From Pseudonocardia kunmingensis (GTDB lineage: Bacteria > Actinomycetota > Actinomycetes > Mycobacteriales > Pseudonocardiaceae), in NCBI RefSeq assembly GCF_006716445.1, contig NZ_VFPA01000002.1, forward strand, positions 124,001 to 188,000: DNA of 64,000 bases, written 5' to 3'. Made by a program: the position numbers and the translations under genes. The notes under the pieces are model-generated. The model was not told where the DNA came from. It ran no database searches and worked only from the letters and a program-made list of their open reading frames with translations. Below, one piece after another: positions 56,746 through 64,000 of the stretch (positions are counted from its first letter, which is position 1; each line of letters begins with the position of its first letter).

Positions 56746-58167
56746 ATGACCGGCGACAGCGGCACGGCGGAACAGGGGGCGGTGACGACCGGCGATCCGT
56801 ACCGGCTCAGCCCCGAGGGGATCAAGGAGCCGCCGCGCACCTGGCGCGAGAGCCTGCGCTACCTCGGGCCCGGCCTGGTGCTCAGCGCCGCGATCGTCGG
56901 GGCGGGTGAGCTGGTCGCCACCACCACGCTCGGCGCGGAGGTCGGCTTCGTCATCCTCTGGCTGGTGATCGTCTCCACCCTGGTCAAGGTGGCGGTGCAG
57001 ATCGAGCTCGCACGCTGGACCATCTCCACCGGCCAGCCCGCGCTCACCGGCTACAACAAGGTTCCGCCCGCCGTCGGCCGGATCGGCTGGATCAACGTCC
57101 TGTGGGTGGTGCTGGCGCTGTCGAAGGTCCTGCAGACCGGCGGGATCGTCGGCAGCGTCGCCGTCGCGTTCAGCATCCTGCTCCCGATCGGGGGCGACCC
57201 CCTGGGGTTCACCTCGGTCCTCGTCTGGACGCTGGTGGTCGTCGCGGGCACGGTCGCCGCGCTCTACTCCAACCGCTATGCCCTGATCGAGCGGGTGGCC
57301 GTCGGGCTGGTGGTGATCTTCTCGCTGGTCACCGTGGTCATCGCGGTCGGACTGCCGTTCACGCCGTTCGCCTACGGCGCCGACGACCTGCTCGGCGGTC
57401 TCACGTTCAGCATCCCGGTCGGGGCGCTGGGCGCCGCGGTGGCGATGTTCGGGCTCACCGGGGTGTCGGTCGACGAGATCACCAGCTACCCGTACTGGTG
57501 CATCGAGAAGGGCTACGCCCGCTGGGTCGGCCCCAACGACGGCAGCGCCGACTGGGAGCGCAGGGCCAAGGGCTGGATCCGCGTCATGTACAAGGACGCG
57601 CTGCTGTCCTGGGTCGTCTACACGGTCACGACCATGGCCTTCTTCGTCATGGGTGCCGCGGTCCTGCATCCGCAGGGCATCGTGCCCGAGGGCAACGAGA
57701 TGATCACCACGCTCTCCCGGCTGTACACCGACACGCTCGGGGACTGGGCGAACATCCTGTTCCTGGTCGGTGCGATCGCCGTGCTCGGCTCCACGCTGTG
57801 GGCCGCCACCCCGGCCTGGTCGCGCATGTACGCCAACCTGCTGTCGTGCGCCGGCGTGTTCGACTGGCACGACCCGGTGGCGCGCACGCGCTGGGTCCGC
57901 GTCTTCACCGTGGCGTTGCCGGTGGTCTGGGGCGTCGTCTACCTGTTCGTCCAGTCGCCGGTGATCATGATCCTCGTCGGCGGCGTGATGAGCGGGGTGT
58001 TCCTGCTCGCCGCGGTCGTGGCCGTGTGGTACCTGCGCCGGTCCGAGACCGACCCGCGGCTGCACGGCGGCGGGTCGTTCACCGCGACCCTCGTCGTCAG
58101 CAGCGTCGCCATCGGCCTGCTGGGCGTCTACTCGGTCCTGAACGTCTTCGGCTTCTCGATCGCCTGA
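56746..58167 (+). CDS. Nramp-fold transporter lacking canonical metal-binding motifs
   Basis: The 473-residue protein has about eleven helices and aligns with the Nramp start RYLGPGLVLSAAIVGAGELVATTTLG, but where metal-transporting Nramps carry DPGN it has VGAGEL. The helix-6 MPH motif region reads AMFGLTGVSVDEITSYPYW, with no MPH. Both metal-binding elements are therefore replaced, marking the Nramp-related clade that cannot use the usual site. GGAGG precedes ATG 56746. It follows the GntR gene closely, suggesting a role in the same catabolic regulon rather than in manganese uptake. Substrate unknown. Confidence 0.8.
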   Translation: MTGDSGTAEQGAVTTGDPYRLSPEGIKEPPRTWRESLRYLGPGLVLSAAIVGAGELVATTTLGAEVGFVILWLVIVSTLVKVAVQIELARWTISTGQPALTGYNKVPPAVGRIGWINVLWVVLALSKVLQTGGIVGSVAVAFSILLPIGGDPLGFTSVLVWTLVVVAGTVAALYSNRYALIERVAVGLVVIFSLVTVVIAVGLPFTPFAYGADDLLGGLTFSIPVGALGAAVAMFGLTGVSVDEITSYPYWCIEKGYARWVGPNDGSADWERRAKGWIRVMYKDALLSWVVYTVTTMAFFVMGAAVLHPQGIVPEGNEMITTLSRLYTDTLGDWANILFLVGAIAVLGSTLWAATPAWSRMYANLLSCAGVFDWHDPVARTRWVRVFTVALPVVWGVVYLFVQSPVIMILVGGVMSGVFLLAAVVAVWYLRRSETDPRLHGGGSFTATLVVSSVAIGLLGVYSVLNVFGFSIA

Positions 58168-58173
58168 CCATCG

Positions 58174-58188
58174 GGGTCGCCCCGACCC
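58174..58188. terminator. Short hairpin after the Nramp-like gene
   Basis: GGGTCG-CCC-CGACCC forms a 6-bp stem with a 3-nt loop just after the stop at 58167, in the convergent gap before the APC permease stop at 58327. It is weaker than the other convergent palindromes of the window. Confidence 0.45.
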
Positions 58189-58326
58189 GGTTTCCGGCCT
58201 CGTGATCGACGTGTCGGCGCGTTCGCGGGTGGAAGTCGCCCGTTTCGCGCCGAAGTATCGATCATCGCCACTCGGGTGGCATCACGCCGGCCGGCGCCGG
58301 GGACGTCGCCGTCGGTCCACGGACGT

Positions 58327-59724
58327 CTACTCGGTGCTCACCGCGCCCGGCTCCTGGACCGGCTGCCCGGCGGCGTCCGCGTCGGCCTCGCCGAGGTGCA
58401 GCTCCGGCGGCCTGCGGGTGAACATCCGCGTCAGGCCGAGCAGGTAGACGAAGCCCACTGCAACCCAGGAGAGACCCACGGCGAAGGTGGTGCCGGACAG
58501 GCTGGTCCACAGCCACAGCGTGAGCAGCACGCCGATGCCCGGCACCACGGCGTACGCCAGGATGCCGACCGGGGAGCGGCGCCCGTGGTCGAGGACGTAG
58601 TGCTTGATCACCGACATGTTGACGAGCGAGAACGCGACCAGTGCCCCGAAGCTGATCACCGCCGAGGCCAGTTCCAGGCTGATGACCAGCGCGACGCAGG
58701 ACAGCAGCCCGACCACCACCGTGGCGAGCGCCGGGGTGTGGAAGCGCTGGTGGAGCCGTCCGAAGATGCGGCGGGGCAGGGCGCCGTCCCGGCCCATGGC
58801 GAACAGGATGCGGGAGACGCTCGCCTGCGACGCCATCGCCGAGGCGAAGCAGCCGGCGATGTAGGCCGCGGTGAAGAAGGCGGCCAGTGCGGCGCCACCG
58901 GCGAACCGCATCACGTCCAGTGCCGCCGAGTCGACGTCGGTGAACTCCTGCCACCGGGGGAAGACCAGGTGCCCGACGTAGGAGACGCCGATGAACGTCA
59001 CGCCGCCGATCACGGTCACCAGCATGATCGCGCGGGGGATGCGGCGCCGCGGGTCACGGGTCTCCTCGGCGAGGGTGGAGACCGCGTCGAAGCCGAGGAA
59101 GGACAGGCACAGGATCGCGGCGCCCCCGAGGAGCGCCGGGACCTCCGAGCCGCTCGGGAGGAACGGCTCGGCGAGCGACGGGAGGCCGTTCCCGGCGATC
59201 GCGGCGGCGGCCGCGACCAGGAACACCGCGATGAACACGACCTGGAACGCGACGAGCACGAAGTTCATCCGCGCCACGAGGGTGATGCCGAGGATGTTCA
59301 GCCCCGTGACCAGCACGATCGCGCCGACGATCCACACCCCGACCGGGACGCTCGGGAACGCCGCTTCGAGGTAGATGCCCATCACGAGGTAGTTGATCAT
59401 CGGCAGGAACAGGTAGTCGAGCAGCAGCGTCCACCCCGTCATGAAGCCCAGGTGGGGTCCGAAGGCTCGCTGCGTGTAGGTGTAGGCGGAGCCGGCGAAC
59501 GGGTGGGCGCGCACCATCTGCCCGTAGCTGTAGGCGGTGAACAGCATCGCGGTGAGCGTGACGACGTAGGCGGCAGGCAGGTGCCCCGCAGTGAGGTCGG
59601 TGACCACCCCGTAGGTGGTGAACACCGTCAACGGCACCATGTAGGCGAGGCCGAAGAGCACGATCGAGGGCATTCCCAGCACGCGACTGAGGTGCGACGC
59701 CGCGTGCGGCGCGGGATGGGACAT
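58327..59724 (-). CDS. APC-superfamily amino acid permease
   Basis: The 465-residue protein has twelve helices. VLGMPSIVLFGLAYMVPLTVFTTYGVV and YSYGQMVRAHPFAGSAYTYTQRAFGPHLGFMTGWTLLLDYLFLP match the APC helix 1-3 core, with FLGFDAVSTLAEETRDPRRRIPRAI as the helix 6 signature. This branch (PuuP/YjeH-like) takes up amines or amino acids. ATG 59724 lies 14 bp after a 13-bp-stem hairpin on the same strand. The C-terminal tail is acidic. It converges on the Nramp-like gene. Substrate unassigned. Confidence 0.92.
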   Translation of the reverse strand: MSHPAPHAASHLSRVLGMPSIVLFGLAYMVPLTVFTTYGVVTDLTAGHLPAAYVVTLTAMLFTAYSYGQMVRAHPFAGSAYTYTQRAFGPHLGFMTGWTLLLDYLFLPMINYLVMGIYLEAAFPSVPVGVWIVGAIVLVTGLNILGITLVARMNFVLVAFQVVFIAVFLVAAAAAIAGNGLPSLAEPFLPSGSEVPALLGGAAILCLSFLGFDAVSTLAEETRDPRRRIPRAIMLVTVIGGVTFIGVSYVGHLVFPRWQEFTDVDSAALDVMRFAGGAALAAFFTAAYIAGCFASAMASQASVSRILFAMGRDGALPRRIFGRLHQRFHTPALATVVVGLLSCVALVISLELASAVISFGALVAFSLVNMSVIKHYVLDHGRRSPVGILAYAVVPGIGVLLTLWLWTSLSGTTFAVGLSWVAVGFVYLLGLTRMFTRRPPELHLGEADADAAGQPVQEPGAVSTE

Positions 59725-59737
59725 CGTTGCTCCGCCC

Positions 59738-59771
59738 TTGCTGCCTGGTCGCGGAGTAGACCAGGCAGCAA
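59738..59771 (-). terminator. 13-bp stem hairpin between the GH2 gene and the APC gene
   Basis: TTGCTGCCTGGTC (59738-59750) pairs perfectly with 59759-59771 around an 8-nt loop. On the minus strand it lies 36 bp after the GH2 stop (59807) and 14 bp before the APC start. It can serve as the terminator of the glycan operon or as an attenuator for the permease. Confidence 0.7.
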
Positions 59772-59806
59772 GCGCGGGGCGCAAGGCGTCGGTTCGGGCC
59801 TTCGGC

Positions 59807-61651
59807 CTAGCCCGCGGTGCCGCGCGCCGCCCGGCGGTTCGCCTCGACCGCCTCGGGCGGCACCGCCGCCGACGGGCGGGTGAGGATCTCCCGGATCACC
59901 GCGACCGGCAGCTTCGGTGCGCGGTCCTCGGTGAGCAGCCCGTTGCGCTCCTGCTCGGTGTCGGTCAGCTGGGTGTAGCAGAAGCCGGCCAGCTCGGGGT
60001 TGTCGAGCACGGCGTCGACGAGGCCGCGCAGCCGCTCGGTGAGCTCCTCGGCCGAGCCGACGGTGCCGTAGCCGAACCACTTCTCGCCGGCGGCGGGCGC
60101 GTAGCTCAGCCCGCCGAACTCGGTGAGCACCACGGGCAGCCCGCGGACGACGGGGTCGCCGAGCACCACCTTCTTGCGCCCGGGCCTGCGGTCGTCCAGC
60201 ACCCGGGCGACCGCGTCGGGGCCGTCGTAGCGCTCGCGCAGCGACTCCCCGTGCGGGGCGTAGTCGTGCACACCCCAGATGTCGGTCTCGGTGATCTCCC
60301 AGCCGTCGTTGGAGATCACGGGGCGGGAGCCGTCGAGGCTCTTGGTGAGGTGGTACAGCGCGGTGGGGAGGTGGCGCTGCTCGGCCACCTCGGCCAGGTG
60401 CCACACGCCCCAGCTCTCGTTCATCGGCACCCAGGTGACCACGCAGGGGTGGCTGCGGTCGCGGCGCACCACCTCCATCCACTCGCGCACGGTCCGCTCC
60501 ACGGTGCGCGGGGCGAACTCGAACGCGCTGGGCATCTCGTCCCACACCAGCAGGCCGATGCGGTCGCACCAGGCCAGGAACCGCGGGTCCTCCACCTTCT
60601 GGTGGATCCGGATCCCGTTGAAACCCAGCTCCTTGACCAGCTCGGCCTCGCGGCGCAGCGCGGCGGCGTCCGGGGCGGCGAGGTGCGACTGCGGCCAGTA
60701 GCCCTGCTCCAGGGCGAGCCGCAGGAACGTCGGCTGCCCGTTGAGCACGAACCGGCCGTCCTGCACACCGGCGCTGCGGAACCCGAAGTAGGAGCCGACG
60801 CGGTCGAACGCCGCCCCGCCCTCGTCCAGCACCTCGACGTCGGCGTCGACCAGCGTCGGGCGCTCGGGCGACCACAGCAGCCTGCCGTGGTGCATGTCGT
60901 GGCGCGCCGCCGGGATGCTGATGGCGAAGCGGGAGTGCGCGTCGCGGATCCGCACCGTGTGCTCGGCGAGCTCCTCCTCGCCCAGGCAGAGGCGCACCCG
61001 CAGCCGCACGGGCCGGTCGGGCCGGCGGGACAGCGCCACCTCGCAGGTGACGGCGGCGCCCGGGACGTCCGGCGTCCAGTGCAGCTCGGCGACGTGCAGG
61101 TCGGGCACGACCTCCGCCCACACCGGCTGCCAGATCCCGGTGGTGCGCTTGTAGAAGATGCCGTGCGGCTCGTCGAGCCAGTCCTGCTTGCCGCGGGGCT
61201 GGGTGACGTCGTCGGCGTGGTCCTCGGCGCGGACGACGACCACCTGCGTGGACCCCGGCACCAGCGCGTCGGTGACGTCGAACGAGAACGGGGTGTGCCC
61301 GCCCTCGTGCCCGCCCAGGTGCACGCCGTTGACCCAGACCTGCGCGGTGTGGTCGACGGCCCCGAAGTGCAGCAGCACCCGCTGCCCCGGGCCGGGCGGG
61401 GCGATCTCGACCTCCCGGCGGTACCACACGACCGGTCGCGGGCTCGGGTCGCCGATCCCGGACAGCTCCGACTCGTAGGGATAGGGCACCATGATCGTCC
61501 GGTCGAACGGCTCCTGCGCCGTCGCCCAGCCCGCGCCGCGCCCGGCGTCGGCGTCGTCGAAGGCGAAGCTCCACTCCCCGCACAGGTCCTGCCACTCCGG
61601 CCGGACGAGCTGGGGACGCGGGTAGTCCTCGTGCACGTTCTCTCCGTTCAC
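59807..61651 (-). CDS. GH2-family glycosidase (beta-glucuronidase/galactosidase-like)
   Basis: The 614-residue protein has the GH2 order of domains: a jelly-roll sugar-binding domain (LCGEWSFAFDDAD...VWYRREVEIAPP...AQVWVNGVHLGGHEGGHTPFSFDVTDAL), an Ig-like middle domain, and a TIM barrel. The barrel contains VTWVPMNESWGVWHL, where the Glu of NE near residue 410 is the acid/base, and LPVVLTEFGGLSYAP, whose Glu near 512 is the nucleophile. No signal peptide is seen, so it acts inside the cell. It overlaps the sulfatase stop. The sugar (glucuronate, galactose or mannose) cannot be decided from sequence. Confidence 0.9.
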   Translation of the reverse strand: MNGENVHEDYPRPQLVRPEWQDLCGEWSFAFDDADAGRGAGWATAQEPFDRTIMVPYPYESELSGIGDPSPRPVVWYRREVEIAPPGPGQRVLLHFGAVDHTAQVWVNGVHLGGHEGGHTPFSFDVTDALVPGSTQVVVVRAEDHADDVTQPRGKQDWLDEPHGIFYKRTTGIWQPVWAEVVPDLHVAELHWTPDVPGAAVTCEVALSRRPDRPVRLRVRLCLGEEELAEHTVRIRDAHSRFAISIPAARHDMHHGRLLWSPERPTLVDADVEVLDEGGAAFDRVGSYFGFRSAGVQDGRFVLNGQPTFLRLALEQGYWPQSHLAAPDAAALRREAELVKELGFNGIRIHQKVEDPRFLAWCDRIGLLVWDEMPSAFEFAPRTVERTVREWMEVVRRDRSHPCVVTWVPMNESWGVWHLAEVAEQRHLPTALYHLTKSLDGSRPVISNDGWEITETDIWGVHDYAPHGESLRERYDGPDAVARVLDDRRPGRKKVVLGDPVVRGLPVVLTEFGGLSYAPAAGEKWFGYGTVGSAEELTERLRGLVDAVLDNPELAGFCYTQLTDTEQERNGLLTEDRAPKLPVAVIREILTRPSAAVPPEAVEANRRAARGTAG

Positions 61652-63075
61652 CAGTGCGCCAGCCGGGGCCGGCTGCGGTCCTCGACGCCCACGAGGACGT
61701 CGATCAGCAGTTCCTGCAGCTCGACCCGGACGTCGCGGTGGCCGGGGTCGGCCCACCGGTTCACCAGCTCGTCGGGGTCGGACTCCAGGTCGTAGAGCTC
61801 GCCGGTGCGCTCGCGCCTGCTCGCCGGCGCGCCGTGGTGCACGACGAGCTTCCAGCGGTCGTGGCGCAGCATCGTCGCGTGGACCGGCGGGTCGTAGGCG
61901 TGCCCGCTGTCGCGGTACTGGCACAGCGCCCAGTCCCGCCACGCGGTGTCCTCGCCGATGAGCAGGCCGCGCAGGCTCGCGCCCTGGTGCCGCGGCGACG
62001 GCGCGACGCCGGCGAGGTCGAGGAACGTCGGCGCCAGGTCGACCCACTGCACCAGCTCGGTGCGCCGGGCCGGCGCGAACCGGCCCGGCCAGCGCACGAT
62101 CAGCGGCACCCGGACCGCGCAGTCGTAGTGGAACGGGCCCTTGAGCATCAGCTGGTGGTCGCCGAGCATCTCGCCGTGGTCGCTGGTGAACACCACGACG
62201 GTGTCCTCGGCCAGCCCTTCGGCCTCCAGGGCGTCGAGGATGCGCCCCACCTCGTCGTCGACCAGCGTGACCATGGCGTAGTAGGCGGCGCGGACCTCGT
62301 CGAGCTCGTCGTCGGTGTAGTCGGCGAAGCCGCGCGCGTGCCCCGCGTAGGAGCCCTTCGAGGCGTCGGTGAACACCGCGGGCTTCGACGCCAGCTCACC
62401 CTCGGCGCCCACCCGCGGCGGCAGCGCGGCCGCGTCGTAGCGCTCCCGGTACTCCGGCGGCGCGCCGAACCCGTGGTGCGGGTCGAAGAAGTTGGCGACG
62501 AAGAAGAACGGCTTCCCGTCCTGTCGCCCGGCGCGCAGGAACTCGATCGTCTCGTCGCCGATCCAGCGGCTGTAGTGCGCCTCGGTGGGCAGGCTGTCCC
62601 AGCCGACCGAGCCGGCGCGCGCCTGTGCGTACAGGTCGGGGTGCGCGGCGCGCAGCCACCGGTGGTAGGCGTTCTCCGACGACCCGGGGTAGGGGTCGTG
62701 CGCCCACCGGAACACCCGGAAGCCGTCGTCGAGGCGCGGCTCGGAGCGTCCGGCGAAGCAGGCGCCGAGGTGAAACTTGCCGACCAGCCCGCAGTCGTAG
62801 CCGCCGCCCGCGAGCAGCTTCGTGAACATCTCCTCGCCGGGGTCGATGTCCACCCCGTTGGCGTGCAGGCCGTGGGTGGAGACGTAGCGCCCGGTCATCA
62901 GGGTGGCCCGCGACGGCGCACACACCGGGTTCTGCACGTAGCAGTTCTCGAACAGCACGCCCTCGGCGGCGAGGCGGTCCAGGTTCGGCGTGGCGATGTG
63001 CGGGTTGCCCGACGCCCCCAGCGCGTCGAAGCGCTGCTGGTCGGTGCAGATCAACAGGACGTTCGGGGTGGTCAC
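61648..63075 (-). CDS. Sulfatase (formylglycine type)
   Basis: The 475-residue enzyme has the type I signature: NPVCAPSRATLMTGRYVSTHGL, with Cys52 of CxPSR to be oxidised to formylglycine by an FGE encoded elsewhere. VLLICTDQQRFDALG near the N-terminus gives the Ca-binding Asp pair, and VVFTSDHGEMLGDHQLMLKGPFHYD supplies later metal ligands. GTG 63075 overlaps the permease stop. There is no signal peptide. It likely removes sulfate from an imported saccharide before or after GH2 cleavage, since the genes are overlapped. Confidence 0.92.
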   Translation of the reverse strand: MTTPNVLLICTDQQRFDALGASGNPHIATPNLDRLAAEGVLFENCYVQNPVCAPSRATLMTGRYVSTHGLHANGVDIDPGEEMFTKLLAGGGYDCGLVGKFHLGACFAGRSEPRLDDGFRVFRWAHDPYPGSSENAYHRWLRAAHPDLYAQARAGSVGWDSLPTEAHYSRWIGDETIEFLRAGRQDGKPFFFVANFFDPHHGFGAPPEYRERYDAAALPPRVGAEGELASKPAVFTDASKGSYAGHARGFADYTDDELDEVRAAYYAMVTLVDDEVGRILDALEAEGLAEDTVVVFTSDHGEMLGDHQLMLKGPFHYDCAVRVPLIVRWPGRFAPARRTELVQWVDLAPTFLDLAGVAPSPRHQGASLRGLLIGEDTAWRDWALCQYRDSGHAYDPPVHATMLRHDRWKLVVHHGAPASRRERTGELYDLESDPDELVNRWADPGHRDVRVELQELLIDVLVGVEDRSRPRLAHW

Positions 63076-63965
63076 GACTTCACGGCTCCGGCGATCCCTT
63101 CGAAGAAGTAGCGCTGCAGGAACAGGAACAGGGCGACGATGGGGAGCAGGGACAGCGTCGCGGCGGCGGCCATGCCCGGCCAGTCCACCGAGTTCTCCCC
63201 GACGAACGCCTGCATCCCGACGGCCAGCGTCCGCAGTTCCGGCCTGCTGAACGTGAACACCAGCGGGAGCAGGAACGCGTTCCAGGTGGCGAGGAAGGTC
63301 AGCACGACGACGGTGGCCGTCACGGGCCCGGCCAGCGGCAGCATCACGCGGAAGAACACCGTGCCGAAGCCGGCGCCGTCGATCACGGCGGCCTCCTCCA
63401 GCTCGCGGGGGATCCCGCGGAAGTAGCCCATGTAGAGCAGCACCGCGGCGACGTGCCCGCCACCGGCCAGTGCGATGACCATGCCGGTCAGCGAGTTGAG
63501 CAGGCCCAGCCGCTGCGTGAGCTCGACGACGGGGATGATCGTGTACCCGGCGGGCACGAACAGCGTGCCGACCAGCACCGCGACCACGAACTTCCGCCCG
63601 AGGAACGAGTAGCGCGCCAGCACGTACCCGGCCATCGCGCACCGGACCACGACGATCGCCACCGTGAACGCCGTGACCAGGATCGTGTTGAGCATGTACG
63701 TGCCGAAGTCCGCGTCCACCCACGCGCGGGCGTAGTTCTCCCAGCGGAACGCCTCGGGCAGCAGCGAAAGGCCCGCGGAGAAGACCTCCAGCTGGCCCTT
63801 CACCGACGCCGAGAGCACCCACACGAAGGGGTAGATCCACACCGCCGCGAAGCTGATCAGCAGGAGTGTGACCAGCCACAGCAGCGGGCTGCGCCGGGTG
63901 CGGCCGCGCACCGGGCGGGCCTGTTGCGCTCGCGCCTCGCGCGGTCGGATGTCGGTCGCGGTCAT
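63072..63965 (-). CDS. CUT1 carbohydrate ABC permease, MalG-like
   Basis: The 297-residue protein has six helices. LLWLVTLLLISFAAVWIYPFVWVLSASVKGQLEVFSAGLSLLPEAFRWENYARAWVDADF is the typical MalG first helix and loop. The EAA loop GIPRELEEAAVIDGAGFGTVFFRVMLPLAGPVTATVVVLTF is intact. It ends with LSLLPIVALFLFLQRYFFEGIAGAVKS, the usual family end. ATG 63965 overlaps the preceding permease stop. It forms a saccharide importer with the partial gene upstream; the binding protein and ATPase are outside the window. Confidence 0.93.
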   Translation of the reverse strand: MTATDIRPREARAQQARPVRGRTRRSPLLWLVTLLLISFAAVWIYPFVWVLSASVKGQLEVFSAGLSLLPEAFRWENYARAWVDADFGTYMLNTILVTAFTVAIVVVRCAMAGYVLARYSFLGRKFVVAVLVGTLFVPAGYTIIPVVELTQRLGLLNSLTGMVIALAGGGHVAAVLLYMGYFRGIPRELEEAAVIDGAGFGTVFFRVMLPLAGPVTATVVVLTFLATWNAFLLPLVFTFSRPELRTLAVGMQAFVGENSVDWPGMAAAATLSLLPIVALFLFLQRYFFEGIAGAVKS

Positions 63966-64000
63966 GCGTCCCCTCCTGCCTTGCGCCGGGCCGCCCGCAC
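63962..64000 (-). CDS. C-terminal end of the partner CUT1 permease (partial)
   Basis: The minus strand from the window edge reads 12 codons ending ARRKAGGDA and a TGA at 63962-63964, which overlaps the MalG-like start as ATGA. In CUT1 operons the MalF-like permease precedes the MalG-like one in this coupling, so this is most likely its last residues. Too short to confirm by itself. Confidence 0.5.
   Translation of the reverse strand: MRAARRKAGGDA

Noticed and set aside
1..64000. Insertion sequences, integrases, tRNA genes or prophage parts
   Set aside because: No transposase or integrase motifs, terminal inverted repeats with target duplications, or cloverleaf sequences were found by reading both strands.

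Overview
The window is chromosomal DNA of very high G+C content with GTG, TTG and probably one CTG start codon. Many neighbouring genes overlap by 4 bp. F420-type oxidoreductases, an IdeR-like iron box, GlnE and a DUF6295 protein point to an actinomycete. A Pseudonocardiaceae member close to Pseudonocardia fits best; this is inferred from gene content, not from a marker gene. I saw no rRNA, tRNA, CRISPR array, prophage or insertion sequence.

Layout. 1-7.6 kb: the N-terminal part of an MprF-like lipid aminoacyltransferase with a membrane-anchored esterase, then a palindrome-controlled ABM/FAD-monooxygenase pair, then glnE. 7.6-12.8 kb: two inverted 22-bp repeat arrays around a LysE exporter, a MerR regulator, and a run of small enzymes and transporters. 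12.8-24.3 kb: DUF1992, cupin and glycosidase-like proteins; a peptide/metallophore-type ABC importer lacking its ATPases with a TauD-like dioxygenase and a divergent MFS exporter; PrmC-like and FkbM methyltransferases; SRPBCC and LLM proteins. 24.3-31.9 kb: BCCT and MHS transporters, an L,D-transpeptidase, an ArsR sensor with a P1B-4 metal ATPase, and an iron-box siderophore-interacting protein.

31.9-46.0 kb is the most unusual part. Two divergent, translationally coupled operons encode a spermidine/putrescine-type ABC importer, two paralogous N,N-dimethylformamidase-like large subunits, a split transketolase, a class III aminotransferase, a class II aldolase, a PfkB kinase (frameshifted in this sequence) and an IclR regulator. 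They look like an uncharacterised pathway for taking up and breaking down an amide- or amine-containing carbon source. One dimethylformamidase-like gene carries an in-frame 57-bp palindromic insertion.

46-48.4 kb: a PhnZ-like HD diiron oxygenase, a dienelactone hydrolase, DUF6295 and RidA. 48.4-56.7 kb: a seven-gene operon (sugar MFS, AGE epimerase, SDR, mannonate dehydratase, KDPG aldolase, FGGY kinase, aldose epimerase) with a divergent GntR regulator. This is a hexuronate/aldonate Entner-Doudoroff-type pathway. 56.7-59.7 kb: an Nramp-fold transporter lacking the metal-binding motifs, and an APC permease. 59.8-64 kb: GH2, sulfatase and CUT1 ABC permeases, suggesting import and trimming of a sulfated glycan that may feed the uronate operon.

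Non-coding structure is rich. Long near-perfect palindromes fill most gaps between convergent genes, two of them sharing the same arms. Three 22-bp arrays share an invariant 13-bp core.
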